From Acidobacteriota bacterium (GTDB lineage: Bacteria > Acidobacteriota > Terriglobia > Terriglobales > Acidobacteriaceae): a stretch of 50,052 nucleotides of DNA. The stretch covers positions 1 to 50,052 of the forward strand of contig QIAJ01000165.1 in NCBI GenBank assembly GCA_003225495.1, read 5' to 3'. A program made the position numbers and the translations under genes. This document shows positions 1-8,279 of the stretch, in pieces (position 1 is the first letter of the stretch; every line of letters starts with the position of its first letter). The notes below the pieces were generated by a model. The model had not been told where the DNA came from and did no database searches. It worked only from the letters and a program-made list of their open reading frames with translations.

Positions 1-1087
1 GGGCGAGCGTTAGGGCGACCATGGCTTCTCCGGCAACGCCGGCGGCCGGCACCACGCAGACGTCGGAGCGTTCGTAGGCGGCCTTTACAGGCTCGCGGGT
101 AGAGAAGTCCACGGACTGCAAGGGGCGACGCAGAGTAGAGATCGGTTTCAGATAACCACGCACTCTTATTTCCTGGCCATTCGAGACGCCGCCTTCGACG
201 CCTCCGGCATTGTTGCGAGTGCGGGTGAAGCCGCTCTGGCCGGAATCTTTTTGGTATCCGATTTCGTCGTGCACTGTGGAACCCGGGGAGTGGGCGGCAT
301 GAACGCCGATCCCAATCTCGACTGCCTTCACGGCTTGCAGGGACATCACGGCACCCGCCAGCATGGCGTCGAGACGCTCGTCCCATTGCGCGTAGGTGCC
401 GAGTCCGGCAGGAACATTGTGAGCGACTACTTCGAAAACGCCACCGACAGAGTCGCCGGTTCGGAGAACTTTGTCCACTTCGGCTTTCATTTGTTGCTCG
501 GCTTCGGGATCGGCGCAGCTTAGCAGGACCTCTTCTTTGCGCGAGACTTCTTCGATTTTCTCCCAGGCAATTTCGCGGTCAGCGATGGATGTTCCGCCGA
601 CGGCGATCACGTGGCTGAGAACTTCGATTCCGAGCTCGCGCAGAAATAATTTTGCCAGCGCACCAATGGCTACCCGGGCAGCGGATTCACGAGCGGACGC
701 GCGCTCGAGAACGTAGCGCGCTTCCGGAAAATCGTATTTCAGAGCTCCAGCCAGATCGGCGTGGCCGGGACGCGGCGAAGCTACGCGCTTATGCTTTTCC
801 GAATCGCCAGTCTCTACCGGCAGCGATTCTTTCCAGTTCTGCCAGTCTCGATTCTGGAGCATGACTGCGATCGGAGAGCCGATCGTCTTGCCATGCCGCA
901 CGCCGGAGAGGATGTGGGCGGTATCGCGCTCGATCTTCATGCGGCCGCCACGGCCGAAGCCTTGTTGTCGGCGCCAAAGTTCGCGATCTATGAATGCCTG
1001 ATCGACCACCACCCCGGCGGGCAGTCCGGAAAGGAAGGCGACCAGCGCTTCGCCATGGGACTCTCCGGATGTGTAGTAGCGCAGCAT
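1..1087 (-). CDS. aroC: Chorismate synthase (3' end beyond window)
   Basis: Converts 5-enolpyruvylshikimate-3-phosphate to chorismate, the last step of the shikimate pathway, using reduced FMN in the cytoplasm. The reading frame is open from an ATG at 1087 to the window edge, about 362 residues, which is close to the family length, so only the extreme C-terminus is missing. Visible signatures are the N-terminal RYYTSGESHG, a GFGRGGRMKIE stretch, ASPRPGHADL, the RASARESAARVA helix and, near residue 300, NNAGGVEGGVSNG. These are the classical flavin and substrate-binding motifs of the family. It diverges from the response regulator at 1262. There is no sign of damage. Confidence 0.95.
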   Translation of the reverse strand, partial: MLRYYTSGESHGEALVAFLSGLPAGVVVDQAFIDRELWRRQQGFGRGGRMKIERDTAHILSGVRHGKTIGSPIAVMLQNRDWQNWKESLPVETGDSEKHKRVASPRPGHADLAGALKYDFPEARYVLERASARESAARVAIGALAKLFLRELGIEVLSHVIAVGGTSIADREIAWEKIEEVSRKEEVLLSCADPEAEQQMKAEVDKVLRTGDSVGGVFEVVAHNVPAGLGTYAQWDERLDAMLAGAVMSLQAVKAVEIGIGVHAAHSPGSTVHDEIGYQKDSGQSGFTRTRNNAGGVEGGVSNGQEIRVRGYLKPISTLRRPLQSVDFSTREPVKAAYERSDVCVVPAAGVAGEAMVALTLA

Positions 1088-1165
1088 GGGAACAGGGCAT
1101 TGTAAATGAAAGGAGAAAACTTCAGTTTTTTGTAGATTTTAGGCTGATATTCACGGTTGAGCGGG

Positions 1166-1171
1166 TACAAT
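1166..1171 (+). promoter_or_regulatory. Possible -10 element upstream of the response regulator
   Basis: TACAAT lies about 90 bases before the TTG start at 1262, in the divergent region between aroC and the regulator. No convincing -35 is visible 16-18 bases upstream, so this is weak. Confidence 0.25.
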
Positions 1172-1261
1172 AGAGGCTACATTTTAGAGTGGAAGTAGCA
1201 GAAAGTTCTGCTGCGACTCCAGCGTGCCGCTTCGTCTAACTGTCGCCGCGAGGAGTTTGTA

Positions 1262-1963
1262 TTGTTTCCGACGAAGTCCGATCAGTTCCGCATAGAAGGT
1301 ACCAAGCGTATCCGGTGTGTGATTGCCGACGATCACATACTGCTGCGCGATGGTGTGCGCCGATTGCTGGAAGATGCTCCGGATTTTGCCGTGGTGGGCG
1401 AAGCGGCGGACGCCAGCGAAGCACTCAAACTCGTCATTGAGCACCGTCCTGACCTGGTGCTGCTCGATATCTCGATGCCTGGGATGTCGTCGTTTGAAGC
1501 CGCCAAGCTAATCGAGGAACACTGCGCCGGGACGAGGATCGTCTATCTGACAATGCATGAGGATGAGGAATATCTCATGCAGGCGATGCGATCGGGAGCG
1601 AGTGGATACCTGTTGAAGGACACGCCGGCGTCGCACCTGTTGCATGCGCTCAGGAAGGTTCATCGCGGGGAGCGGTCGTTGAGTCCTCGTATCCTGCGTC
1701 AGCTCGAAAATGCGAGCGACGGACGACCGGCCGGCCGAATGCGCCCCAGCCGTACCACTCTCACTCCGCGGGAGCGCGAGGTGATGAAGTTTCTGGCGGA
1801 GGGCTATACCGTTCGTCAGACCGCGGGACAGTTGGGCGTCAGCGTCAAGACAGTCGAGGCGCACAAATTCAATCTCATGCGCAAACTCGACATCCATAAC
1901 AAGGCACAGCTGGTGACGGTGGCAATCCGGAAGAAAATCGTCAGCTCGCCGATCCCGATGTAG
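1262..1963 (+). CDS. NarL/LuxR-family response regulator
   Basis: Two-domain DNA-binding response regulator of 233 residues. The receiver domain (about residues 17-135) has the acidic pair D23/D24, the phosphoacceptor D69 in LVLLDISMPG, T97 and K119 in YLLKD. A LuxR-type helix-turn-helix follows at about residues 165-230 (LTPREREVMKFLAEG, then VSVKTVEAHK). The start is TTG, chosen because AGGAG at 1251-1255 sits six bases upstream and no ATG precedes the receiver domain. No sensor kinase is adjacent, so its partner and signal cannot be told. Its TAG stop abuts the stop codon of the convergent HAD gene with no spacer. Confidence 0.9.
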   Translation: MFPTKSDQFRIEGTKRIRCVIADDHILLRDGVRRLLEDAPDFAVVGEAADASEALKLVIEHRPDLVLLDISMPGMSSFEAAKLIEEHCAGTRIVYLTMHEDEEYLMQAMRSGASGYLLKDTPASHLLHALRKVHRGERSLSPRILRQLENASDGRPAGRMRPSRTTLTPREREVMKFLAEGYTVRQTAGQLGVSVKTVEAHKFNLMRKLDIHNKAQLVTVAIRKKIVSSPIPM

Positions 1964-2659
1964 TCAGGCCCTCACGGCTAGATCCGCGAGGCTTGCAACG
2001 TCGGGTACTTCGAGGTCGGGCTTGCCACTTGCGGCGCGCACTGCCCCTACGCCCGGACGTGCTGACGTCCGGTTGACCCAAACTGTTCTGATCCCGAGCG
2101 ATTGGGCTGGAATGACATCGTGATAGATGCTTTGTCCGACGTGTAATAGTTGGGACCGCTCGATACCCAGCTTCTGCAAGGCCAATCGAAAATTGTTCAG
2201 CGAAGGTTTGTAGCTGCGGGCCTGCTGCGCGGTGACGACGACTGCAAAATCGACTCCGAGATGCTTGCGCGACTCGGCGAAAAGATCGTCGTCGATGTTC
2301 GAGATTACGGCCAGTCGGTAATGTTGCTGAAGTTTTTGAAGGGCCGCGACGGTGTCCGCGAATGGCGGCCAGGCCGGGATTGATTCATGTATCGACCGTA
2401 ACTGGACGGGAGTGGGATGGAAGCTGCAATGTTCGCCGAATTGGCGGACCACGGATTCCAGGACATTGCGGTAGCTCTGGTAGAGGCCTTCCTCGGCAAG
2501 CTGTTCGAATTCGCCATACAGTTCGAGTAGGACGGCGTCGGATAGCATTTGCCCGTGAGCGGCTAAGACGTTACGAAGGGCAGGAAGGATGCCGGCCTCC
2601 CAGTTGATCAGGGTGCCGTAGCAATCGAATGTGATGGCGCTGAAAGGGGAGAAATCCAT
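1964..2659 (-). CDS. HAD-family hydrolase (haloacid dehalogenase type II-like)
   Basis: Cytoplasmic HAD-superfamily hydrolase of 231 residues. Motif I is FDCYGTLINW with nucleophile D12. Motif II is VISNIDDD, motif III is the lysine in ARSYKPS, and motif IV is HVGQSIYHDV. The helical cap between motifs I and II matches the L-2-haloacid dehalogenase/phosphatase branch. The motif IV region looks more like a small-molecule phosphatase than a true dehalogenase, so the substrate is unknown. The ATG at 2659 was preferred because the upstream extension to 2770 has no family similarity and runs through a palindromic repeat. It is the last gene of a leftward run. Confidence 0.85.
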   Translation of the reverse strand: MDFSPFSAITFDCYGTLINWEAGILPALRNVLAAHGQMLSDAVLLELYGEFEQLAEEGLYQSYRNVLESVVRQFGEHCSFHPTPVQLRSIHESIPAWPPFADTVAALQKLQQHYRLAVISNIDDDLFAESRKHLGVDFAVVVTAQQARSYKPSLNNFRLALQKLGIERSQLLHVGQSIYHDVIPAQSLGIRTVWVNRTSARPGVGAVRAASGKPDLEVPDVASLADLAVRA

Positions 2660-2738
2660 GGGTCGTTTTAGGGCGATGCAGATTGAACCGGGCGTGCAGA
2701 TTGGAGTCGGTAGCACCCGATTATTGAAGAGGTAAGCA

Positions 2739-2760
2739 GAGACGCGGCAAGCCGCGTCTC
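2739..2760. repeat. Perfect extragenic palindrome (family A, copy 1)
   Basis: Ten-base arms GAGACGCGGC and GCCGCGTCTC are separated by AA. It lies just downstream of the lipoprotein gene that ends at 2771. The same arms recur exactly at 11339-11360, and variants occur at 11392, 17407 and 33030, so this is a dispersed element and not only a local terminator. No T-run follows. Confidence 0.85.
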
Positions 2761-2770
2761 TCCTCCACAT

Positions 2771-3484
2771 TTATTTCAGGTCGAGTGGGGCTTCGAGTTT
2801 GAAGCTGATTGCGGACTCGGCCGGAAGAACGACGTCTTTGTTGCCCGTAAATGCGGACCCGGCGCCGCCTGCGCCTGCGCCAGCCAGCGCGCCGATAGCT
2901 GCGCCTTTACCGCCGCCCGCCAGTCCACCGATGAGAGCTCCGAGGCCAGCGCCGCCGCCGGTGATCACGGCCGTTCTCTTTCCTTTGCCTTTTTCCGCGC
3001 GGGTGAGCGCGGAGGTTTCTATGGTGCGTTCCACTCCATTGACTTTGATTGAGGTCAGCTTGACCTGCAGGACCGCGCCGCCTTTGAACCTACCCAGAGG
3101 CTTGGCATCGGTGACGACACCGCGTGCTTCGGCGCCGGCGGGAATCACAGTCTCGCCTTCCACGGTAACCGGAGCGGCCACGGATGCGACGAATGACTGG
3201 CCAGTGGTGCTGATCTTCGAGCCCAAGGCTTCTCCGAGGCGCACGGTCAGCGTTGTACCCGCGGGCACAACGACCACTTTCCTGGCAGCGGGGGCGCGAC
3301 TGCCGCTGGGCGTGCTTCTCCCGCTATCGCTTGGCGCGGGTGCGTTTTGATCGGCGGTATTGGAGGTAGAGTCGGCTGGGGGGTTAGCGGTGTTGGCGGC
3401 CGAATCAGAAGGTTTTTTCGAGCAGCCCATCAGGGCGAACAGAAGAGCGCATGCAAAAACAAGAAGCACGGCGCGGGAACGCAT
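2771..3484 (-). CDS. Secreted lipoprotein with glycine-zipper segment
   Basis: Predicted lipoprotein of 237 residues. The signal peptide ends in a lipobox (ALMGC, lipidated cysteine near residue 21). A Ser/Pro/Thr-rich linker to about residue 65 is followed by a beta-rich domain (VPAGTTLTVRLGEALGSK, then VIPAGAEARGVV). A Gly/Ala-rich zipper at about residues 175-215 could insert in a membrane. The start ATG at 3484 has GGAGG (3491-3495) upstream. I associate this architecture with conserved acidobacterial envelope proteins, but no function is established. It lies between the YhaM-like nuclease and the HAD gene on the same strand. Confidence 0.75.
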   Translation of the reverse strand: MRSRAVLLVFACALLFALMGCSKKPSDSAANTANPPADSTSNTADQNAPAPSDSGRSTPSGSRAPAARKVVVVPAGTTLTVRLGEALGSKISTTGQSFVASVAAPVTVEGETVIPAGAEARGVVTDAKPLGRFKGGAVLQVKLTSIKVNGVERTIETSALTRAEKGKGKRTAVITGGGAGLGALIGGLAGGGKGAAIGALAGAGAGGAGSAFTGNKDVVLPAESAISFKLEAPLDLK

Positions 3485-3571
3485 GGGATACCTCCAGACT
3501 TCAAATTATGGACGCCAGAACTTTATCGGAAGTTATGGACGTGCGCAATCAGGGAGAGTACCAATCAGCCC

Positions 3572-4588
3572 TCAGAACTTCTCATTGCGCGAGGGCGCCC
3601 CGGCCACGGCGGGTTCTGTTCCGGGGTCGCTGAAACGGTCGGGGGAGGATCCTTCCGTCGAAACTTGTACGGGATCAGCTTCAGGTAAGGGCGCCGCCTC
3701 CTTTTTCAAGAGCTTCGCCGAATTCAGCAGCGGGCGACCCATGGACGGGTTGTAACTGGTCCATGCTCCATCCTGTTCGGCCTCGCGCTGGAATTGTGCT
3801 CGCATGGCCTCCATCTTCGAATCAAGGTCGTCGAGGTAGTGGAGCATCAGCGCCTCGGGGAACATAGGAAGCTTGGGCGATCCGAAATCATATTGGCCGT
3901 GATGACTAATGATGAGGTGCTCAAGCAGCGTCTTCAGATTCCGAGTGCTGTAGGAGAACGACCGGTTATAGGTGAGTTCGTGAATCTTGCCGATATCGTG
4001 CAGGAAAGCGCCTGTCAGAAGAAGATCGCGATTGACCTGCGGATAATTGCGGCAGAGCAGATCGCAGGAACGTAACAGAGACACTACGTGATCGAGCAGT
4101 CCGCCGATGTAGGCATGGTGGAGCGACTTGGCAGCGGGCGCGTTGCGGTACCGCTCGGCAATTTCGGAGTCGGACAAGAACAGTTCGACGAGCGCTTTCA
4201 GGTCCGGATTCTCAAAGGTCGCGACGAAGTCGGTCAGAGTGCGCCAGAGTTCGCCGATGTCCTTGGAGGTCTTGGGCAGGTAGTCGGAGAAATCGATTTC
4301 CGCATCCTGCATGCGGCGCAATTTGTGGATCGTGAGCTGGAAGCGATTCTTGTACTTATTGATCAGGCCCTTGATTTTGAGGAAGTCGTCCTGCTCGAAG
4401 AGGGCGATGAAGTCTTCGACGTTGTCCCACATCTTGGCTTCGATGTGGCCAGTGCGATCACCGAGAGTCAGCGCCAGGTAGGGCTCGCCCGTCTTTTTGG
4501 GCTTCACCTGCTTGGAGACGACCACAAAAGTGGACGTGATGACCTTGTTTTCCTGCTGGGAGCAGTCGCAGATGAAGAATTCTTTCAT
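3572..4588 (-). CDS. YhaM-like 3'-5' exoribonuclease, OB-fold plus HD domain
   Basis: About 338 residues with an N-terminal OB-fold nucleic-acid-binding domain (residues 15-95, including YLALTLGDRTGHIEAKMWD) and an HD phosphohydrolase domain. Metal ligands are visible in SLHHAYIGGLLDHV (H157/H158) and FLHDIGK (H197, D198). This is the domain order of the YhaM family, which degrades short RNA or single-stranded DNA from the 3' end. The C-terminal 40 residues are Pro/Glu/Ser-rich and probably disordered. The ATG at 4588 (MKEFFICD) resembles the family N-terminus. A TTG at 4633 would add 15 residues and cannot be excluded. Confidence 0.85.
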   Translation of the reverse strand: MKEFFICDCSQQENKVITSTFVVVSKQVKPKKTGEPYLALTLGDRTGHIEAKMWDNVEDFIALFEQDDFLKIKGLINKYKNRFQLTIHKLRRMQDAEIDFSDYLPKTSKDIGELWRTLTDFVATFENPDLKALVELFLSDSEIAERYRNAPAAKSLHHAYIGGLLDHVVSLLRSCDLLCRNYPQVNRDLLLTGAFLHDIGKIHELTYNRSFSYSTRNLKTLLEHLIISHHGQYDFGSPKLPMFPEALMLHYLDDLDSKMEAMRAQFQREAEQDGAWTSYNPSMGRPLLNSAKLLKKEAAPLPEADPVQVSTEGSSPDRFSDPGTEPAVAGAPSRNEKF

Positions 4589-4664
4589 GAGCCTCGGATC
4601 TGGTGGAATGGGCGATTTAGCCGCGTCAGTCAAGAACGCTCTCAGTATCTCGACCGAACCTCAG

Positions 4665-4720
4665 CGGCTAAAGCCGGGAGTTCATCTGGACTTACGGCAC
4701 GAGAAAACTCGTGCCCTCCC
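4665..4720. repeat. Double-palindrome element (family B), intergenic copy
   Basis: A small palindrome, CGGCTAAAGCCG (4665-4676), is followed 19 bases later by GGCACGAG-AAAA-CTCGTGCC (4696-4715) and then CTCCC. The same order, spacing and GTGCCCTCCC edge occur inside the rnr gene at about 22632-22690. It lies between the SurA-like and YhaM-like genes. Confidence 0.8.
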
Positions 4721-4750
4721 TAAAAATCAGGTCACCCAACTCAGCCTAAC

Positions 4751-5914
4751 CTAGAATACGCCCAGCTTCTTCTTCTTTTTCAGGTTCTTGGCGGTTACAT
4801 CTTTGGCGGTCGTTTCGACCGGTTTGGTCTGTTTCGGACTGGCACCAGTGTCAATGTAGCCCGGCTTGATATCGATGGCGGCATCCTCCCGCAGTTTGGT
4901 CAGGTAGGCTCGGAGGGCGGGCTGAAGTTTCTGCATGTAGAGCGCGTCTTGAATGCGCGGCTCTACTTCCTTGAGAGTTGGAACGCCTGCCATCTGATGC
5001 TCGGTAACTTTCAGAATGACAAAGCCCTGCTTTGTGCGGATCACGTCTGTCACTTCGCCAGTCTTTAATGCGAAGACCCGGTCTTCGAGTTCCTTAGCAA
5101 GGACTCCGCGCTTAAAGTAGCTGAGATCGCCGCCTTGGGCGGCGGATGGGCCGTTCGATTCCTTCTTTGCCAGTTCGTCAAAACTCGCACCCTTACGAAT
5201 CTGGTCTAACAGCTCCTGGGCTTTGGCTTGGGCTGCGCTCAGCCCAGCATCGGTTTCCTCTTGCGAGGGCGCAGGCGGCGTTGCACCTGCTGGAGCTCCC
5301 GGCTGAGATGCTGGAGCAGGGGGTGTCTTCGGAGCAATCAGGATCTCACTCAAGCGAATCTGTTCGGGCTGCTGCATTTCCGCCTGGTGTTCGTCGTAGA
5401 ACCTCTTGACTTCGTTCTTGTCGAGGGTCATGTGGGACCCGACTTCCTGTCCAATGACTCTCTGCGTGATGATCTGGTTGCGCGTGTTCTGCTTGAACTC
5501 TTCGTAGGAGATACCCTGCGCCTCGGCGGCTTTTTCGAGCTCCTCCATCGTTTGCAGGTTCATCTGCTTGCGCATTTCGTCCAGGCGCTTGATCAGTTCG
5601 GTATCGCCGGTGATGCCTAGATCCTTGCCTTTTTGCAGCAGAAGCTGCTGGTCGATCAGGTCGCGGAGGACGTCGCGCTGTTTTTCCGCGACAACCTGAT
5701 CGGCGCCGCTCGGATTTTGCTGCTGAGCCTCCTGCTTGAGCTGATCGCGGCTGTGGGCGTATTCCGTGCGCGTTATGATTTCGTTATTGACGCGAGCGAT
5801 AATCTCTTCGACTACTGTATCGGCCGGCAAGACAGCCGGGAAAAGTATGGTGAACAGGACCGCCAGCGGGAAACAAAGTCTCGTCTTCATCTTCATCTGG
5901 GACTCACTAGACAT
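4751..5914 (-). CDS. SurA-like periplasmic parvulin peptidyl-prolyl isomerase
   Basis: Periplasmic chaperone/isomerase of 387 residues, likely helping outer-membrane proteins fold. The signal peptide covers residues 1-31. A SurA N-terminal chaperone domain (about 32-165, ARVNNEIITRTEY at its front) is followed by one PpiC/parvulin domain (about 187-305, from RLSEILIA to GGDLSYFKRG and TKQGFVILKV). A Pro/Ala-rich stretch at residues 196-222 interrupts the first loop of the parvulin fold, and the lysine-rich C-terminus ends KKKKKLGVF. Classical SurA has two parvulin domains, whereas this has one. Starts at 5914 or at the internal ATG at 5896 are both possible. Confidence 0.85.
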   Translation of the reverse strand: MSSESQMKMKTRLCFPLAVLFTILFPAVLPADTVVEEIIARVNNEIITRTEYAHSRDQLKQEAQQQNPSGADQVVAEKQRDVLRDLIDQQLLLQKGKDLGITGDTELIKRLDEMRKQMNLQTMEELEKAAEAQGISYEEFKQNTRNQIITQRVIGQEVGSHMTLDKNEVKRFYDEHQAEMQQPEQIRLSEILIAPKTPPAPASQPGAPAGATPPAPSQEETDAGLSAAQAKAQELLDQIRKGASFDELAKKESNGPSAAQGGDLSYFKRGVLAKELEDRVFALKTGEVTDVIRTKQGFVILKVTEHQMAGVPTLKEVEPRIQDALYMQKLQPALRAYLTKLREDAAIDIKPGYIDTGASPKQTKPVETTAKDVTAKNLKKKKKLGVF

Positions 5915-6019
5915 GGGGAAAGCTTGATTTCCGCTATTTTACGCCGGGAGGCCAGAGGAGGCCAAGGCACGTAGGGAATCTTACGGGGTTTAATCGCGCG
6001 CGTGCCGAGTATAAGGACG

Positions 6020-6775
6020 TTAGTTGGCACGCATCAGGGTTAGGGCAGTGACGTCGTTATGCTTGGGCAGGCCGCAAATGAAGCCTTGCAACTGCTCCAG
6101 AATGCCCCGGGATAAGTCGGTCGCGCACGAGGGCTTTGTGTTCATAACGTATTTGACGCCAGCGAGGCCGAATTCTTCATCGGAACATTGGGCTTCCACT
6201 ACACCCCGTGAAACGACGGCGATGGAGCCTTCGGAGCCGAGTCCGACGATCCGGGCGTCCGTGGGGGACAACGAAAAAAGACCGAGAGGCAGGCCGGTGG
6301 CTGGGAGTTCCTCGATAGAAGATCGATCCCACAGGAGGCCGGGCGTATGGCCGGCGTTTACGTAACACACAGTTCCAAGCTCTTCGTTGTAGCAGCCTGC
6401 GAACGCAGGACAGCTTCGGACCCCATTAGCGGCGCGCATGATTTCCAGGTTCAAGCGGCGAGCCAGTTCCACCATGGCATCGGCTTCATTCAACTCGGGA
6501 TCAGAAAACAGTTCGGCTCCGGCAGCCCGAAAACAGGACTGCGCGGCGGCCAGGATCGGACGGCCGCTATCACGCTTGCCGGCGAGATCCAGCAGTCCAA
6601 AAAGTAGCCGGTGCGGACTGACGCGGACGAATTCGTGGAAATCACCGCCCGCTTGTCCTGAAAAGTAGGCGACGGACAACTGGGCGCCATTGATATCCGG
6701 ACCGCTTTCATGGACGAGTTGTGTGGGTTCGGCGACTGCCGATCCGAATCCGAGTCTGGACAACAGGCTCTTCAT
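6020..6775 (-). CDS. SpoIIE/PP2C-type phosphatase domain protein
   Basis: Stand-alone PP2C-like serine phosphatase of the SpoIIE/RsbU class, about 251 residues with no sensor domain. Recognisable blocks are AGGDFHEF (family GGDYYD), LLDLAGKRDSG, NAGHTPGLLWD, LPLGLF and the terminal NDVTALTLMR. The second acidic residue of the first motif is replaced (HE instead of YD), so metal binding may be altered. Such proteins normally dephosphorylate an anti-anti-sigma factor, but no partner is encoded nearby. ATG at 6775 was chosen. A GTG at 6793 would add six residues. It is transcribed with the TPR peptidase gene upstream. Confidence 0.8.
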   Translation of the reverse strand: MKSLLSRLGFGSAVAEPTQLVHESGPDINGAQLSVAYFSGQAGGDFHEFVRVSPHRLLFGLLDLAGKRDSGRPILAAAQSCFRAAGAELFSDPELNEADAMVELARRLNLEIMRAANGVRSCPAFAGCYNEELGTVCYVNAGHTPGLLWDRSSIEELPATGLPLGLFSLSPTDARIVGLGSEGSIAVVSRGVVEAQCSDEEFGLAGVKYVMNTKPSCATDLSRGILEQLQGFICGLPKHNDVTALTLMRAN

Positions 6776-6828
6776 GACCGGGGAAAGTACCACAGTTTGG
6801 AAGGGTGGGCAATCGAAAGGTGGTGGTG

Positions 6829-8241
6829 CTATTCGCCGTACTTATCCTTCAGCCATTTCGCCAGTTCGTCGCGCAATTGGCGGTAGTCGGCGTGGATGGT
6901 GGAGCGCAGGGCAGCTTCCGTGGAACTGCCCTGGGAAAGACGTTCCAGGATGCGGGGGAGATCGCTCATGCCGTAAGTGTCTCGGATATATTCGGCGGCA
7001 GCCAGCGATTCCGCGTAGGCCAACGTCGCTTCAGGGCTCGAAAACTGCATGAAACTACCTTCCAGCACGTTGTAGGGAATCTCTCGCTCGGCGACGAAGA
7101 CCTGGGCGAGCGGCCGGCCGTGGGTGGCGCTTGACCTGCCTTCTTCCAGTTGCGCGATGCCCTCGTGCAGCCAGGCCGGACAGCGTCCAGCTGACATTTG
7201 CGTCACGAATGAGTGCGCTAATTCGTGCTTCAGGACATGGGTCAATTCCGACGTCATGCTGGTGATGCCGCTAATCGGGATGCGAAGCTTGCCATCGTTG
7301 ACGGCGCCGACCCAGGAAGGCGCGCGCGTCACGTCAAAAAAGGCCTGTTCGGTGTAGAGCGTGACGATGATGGTGTTATGCGGTGAGAAGCCGAGATCGC
7401 GCACCAGATCGTCGTAGTCGGACTCGAGCGTCGCCAGGAGATCGCGGCGGAAGCTCTCGGGCGTTTGCTTGCCTTCGAAGTGAAGGTTGAAGTGGCTGCT
7501 CTCATGTTGCGAGAACTCGGACTCGGCAGTTGTTTCACGTTCCGCGCGGGCAAGATATTGGCTGATGGTGGCGTCCGGGCGCAGCTTTAACGATTTCTTC
7601 CAGGCGCGAATCGCATCGGCGGTGTGATCGCTGGCGAATTGGACAAATCCCAACATGGCGTGCGCATCGGGTGAGTCGGGATCGGCGCGCACCGCGCGCT
7701 CGGCGTAGGAAACCGCTTCGGGGGCATGTCCGGTCCGGTAGAGACAGGCGGAGTAATAGGTCAAGAGAGTCGAATTGCCGGGCTGAAATCGGAGCGCGGT
7801 TTCGAGATAATGCTTCGCCTGGGGAAGGTTTCCATGATCTGCTTCGTGCTTGCCGGCGAGAAAGTATCCGGTCGCGGCGAGTTCGGGCTTGCCTTCGCGC
7901 TCAAGGGCGGAGAGAGCGTCGCTATCCACCTCGCCGTCGCGAATGACCTTCTCGGTGATATCCGCTTCGTGGCTGAAGGTGGGGGTGGGCGGGGTGAATT
8001 CCGGGACGTCACGGGAACCGGCGGTGCTGGTGTGCTGGGGCGCAACGCCTCCGGCGTCGATGCGGTCGACGGCTGATTTCGGGATGGCGTAGGTGTCTTC
8101 CCCCACGTCATACTCGACGCGGTCTTTCTTTTCACGAATCTGGTCCGCCCAGATGGTGCGTCCGTTTTTGAGGCGGATGACATCGCCGGGCGCCGAAAGA
8201 GCTGCTACTAGCACTAGAATCGTGATGGACCAGGCTCGCAC
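6829..8241 (-). CDS. Secreted TPR protein with gluzincin (peptidase MA-like) domain
   Basis: 470 residues starting at GTG (8241), with a signal peptide at residues 1-19. A short beta segment (VIRLKNGRTIWADQI) resembles the SH3-like start of many acidobacterial secreted proteins. TPR-type helices follow at about 110-245 (AKHYLETALRFQPGN, then EAVSYAERAVRADPDS). The metallopeptidase domain is at about 250-460. It has HELAH near residue 334 and the third zinc ligand in WLHEGIAQLEEG, with 16 residues between them. That is the gluzincin pattern of peptidase MA-like families. The substrate is unknown. Its start lies only 38 bases from the divergent M1-like gene, which suggests shared regulation. 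Confidence 0.85.
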   Translation of the reverse strand: MRAWSITILVLVAALSAPGDVIRLKNGRTIWADQIREKKDRVEYDVGEDTYAIPKSAVDRIDAGGVAPQHTSTAGSRDVPEFTPPTPTFSHEADITEKVIRDGEVDSDALSALEREGKPELAATGYFLAGKHEADHGNLPQAKHYLETALRFQPGNSTLLTYYSACLYRTGHAPEAVSYAERAVRADPDSPDAHAMLGFVQFASDHTADAIRAWKKSLKLRPDATISQYLARAERETTAESEFSQHESSHFNLHFEGKQTPESFRRDLLATLESDYDDLVRDLGFSPHNTIIVTLYTEQAFFDVTRAPSWVGAVNDGKLRIPISGITSMTSELTHVLKHELAHSFVTQMSAGRCPAWLHEGIAQLEEGRSSATHGRPLAQVFVAEREIPYNVLEGSFMQFSSPEATLAYAESLAAAEYIRDTYGMSDLPRILERLSQGSSTEAALRSTIHADYRQLRDELAKWLKDKYGE

Positions 8242-8279
8242 TCGGCTGATTCTAGCAATCGTACGGAGGGCTTTCGTAG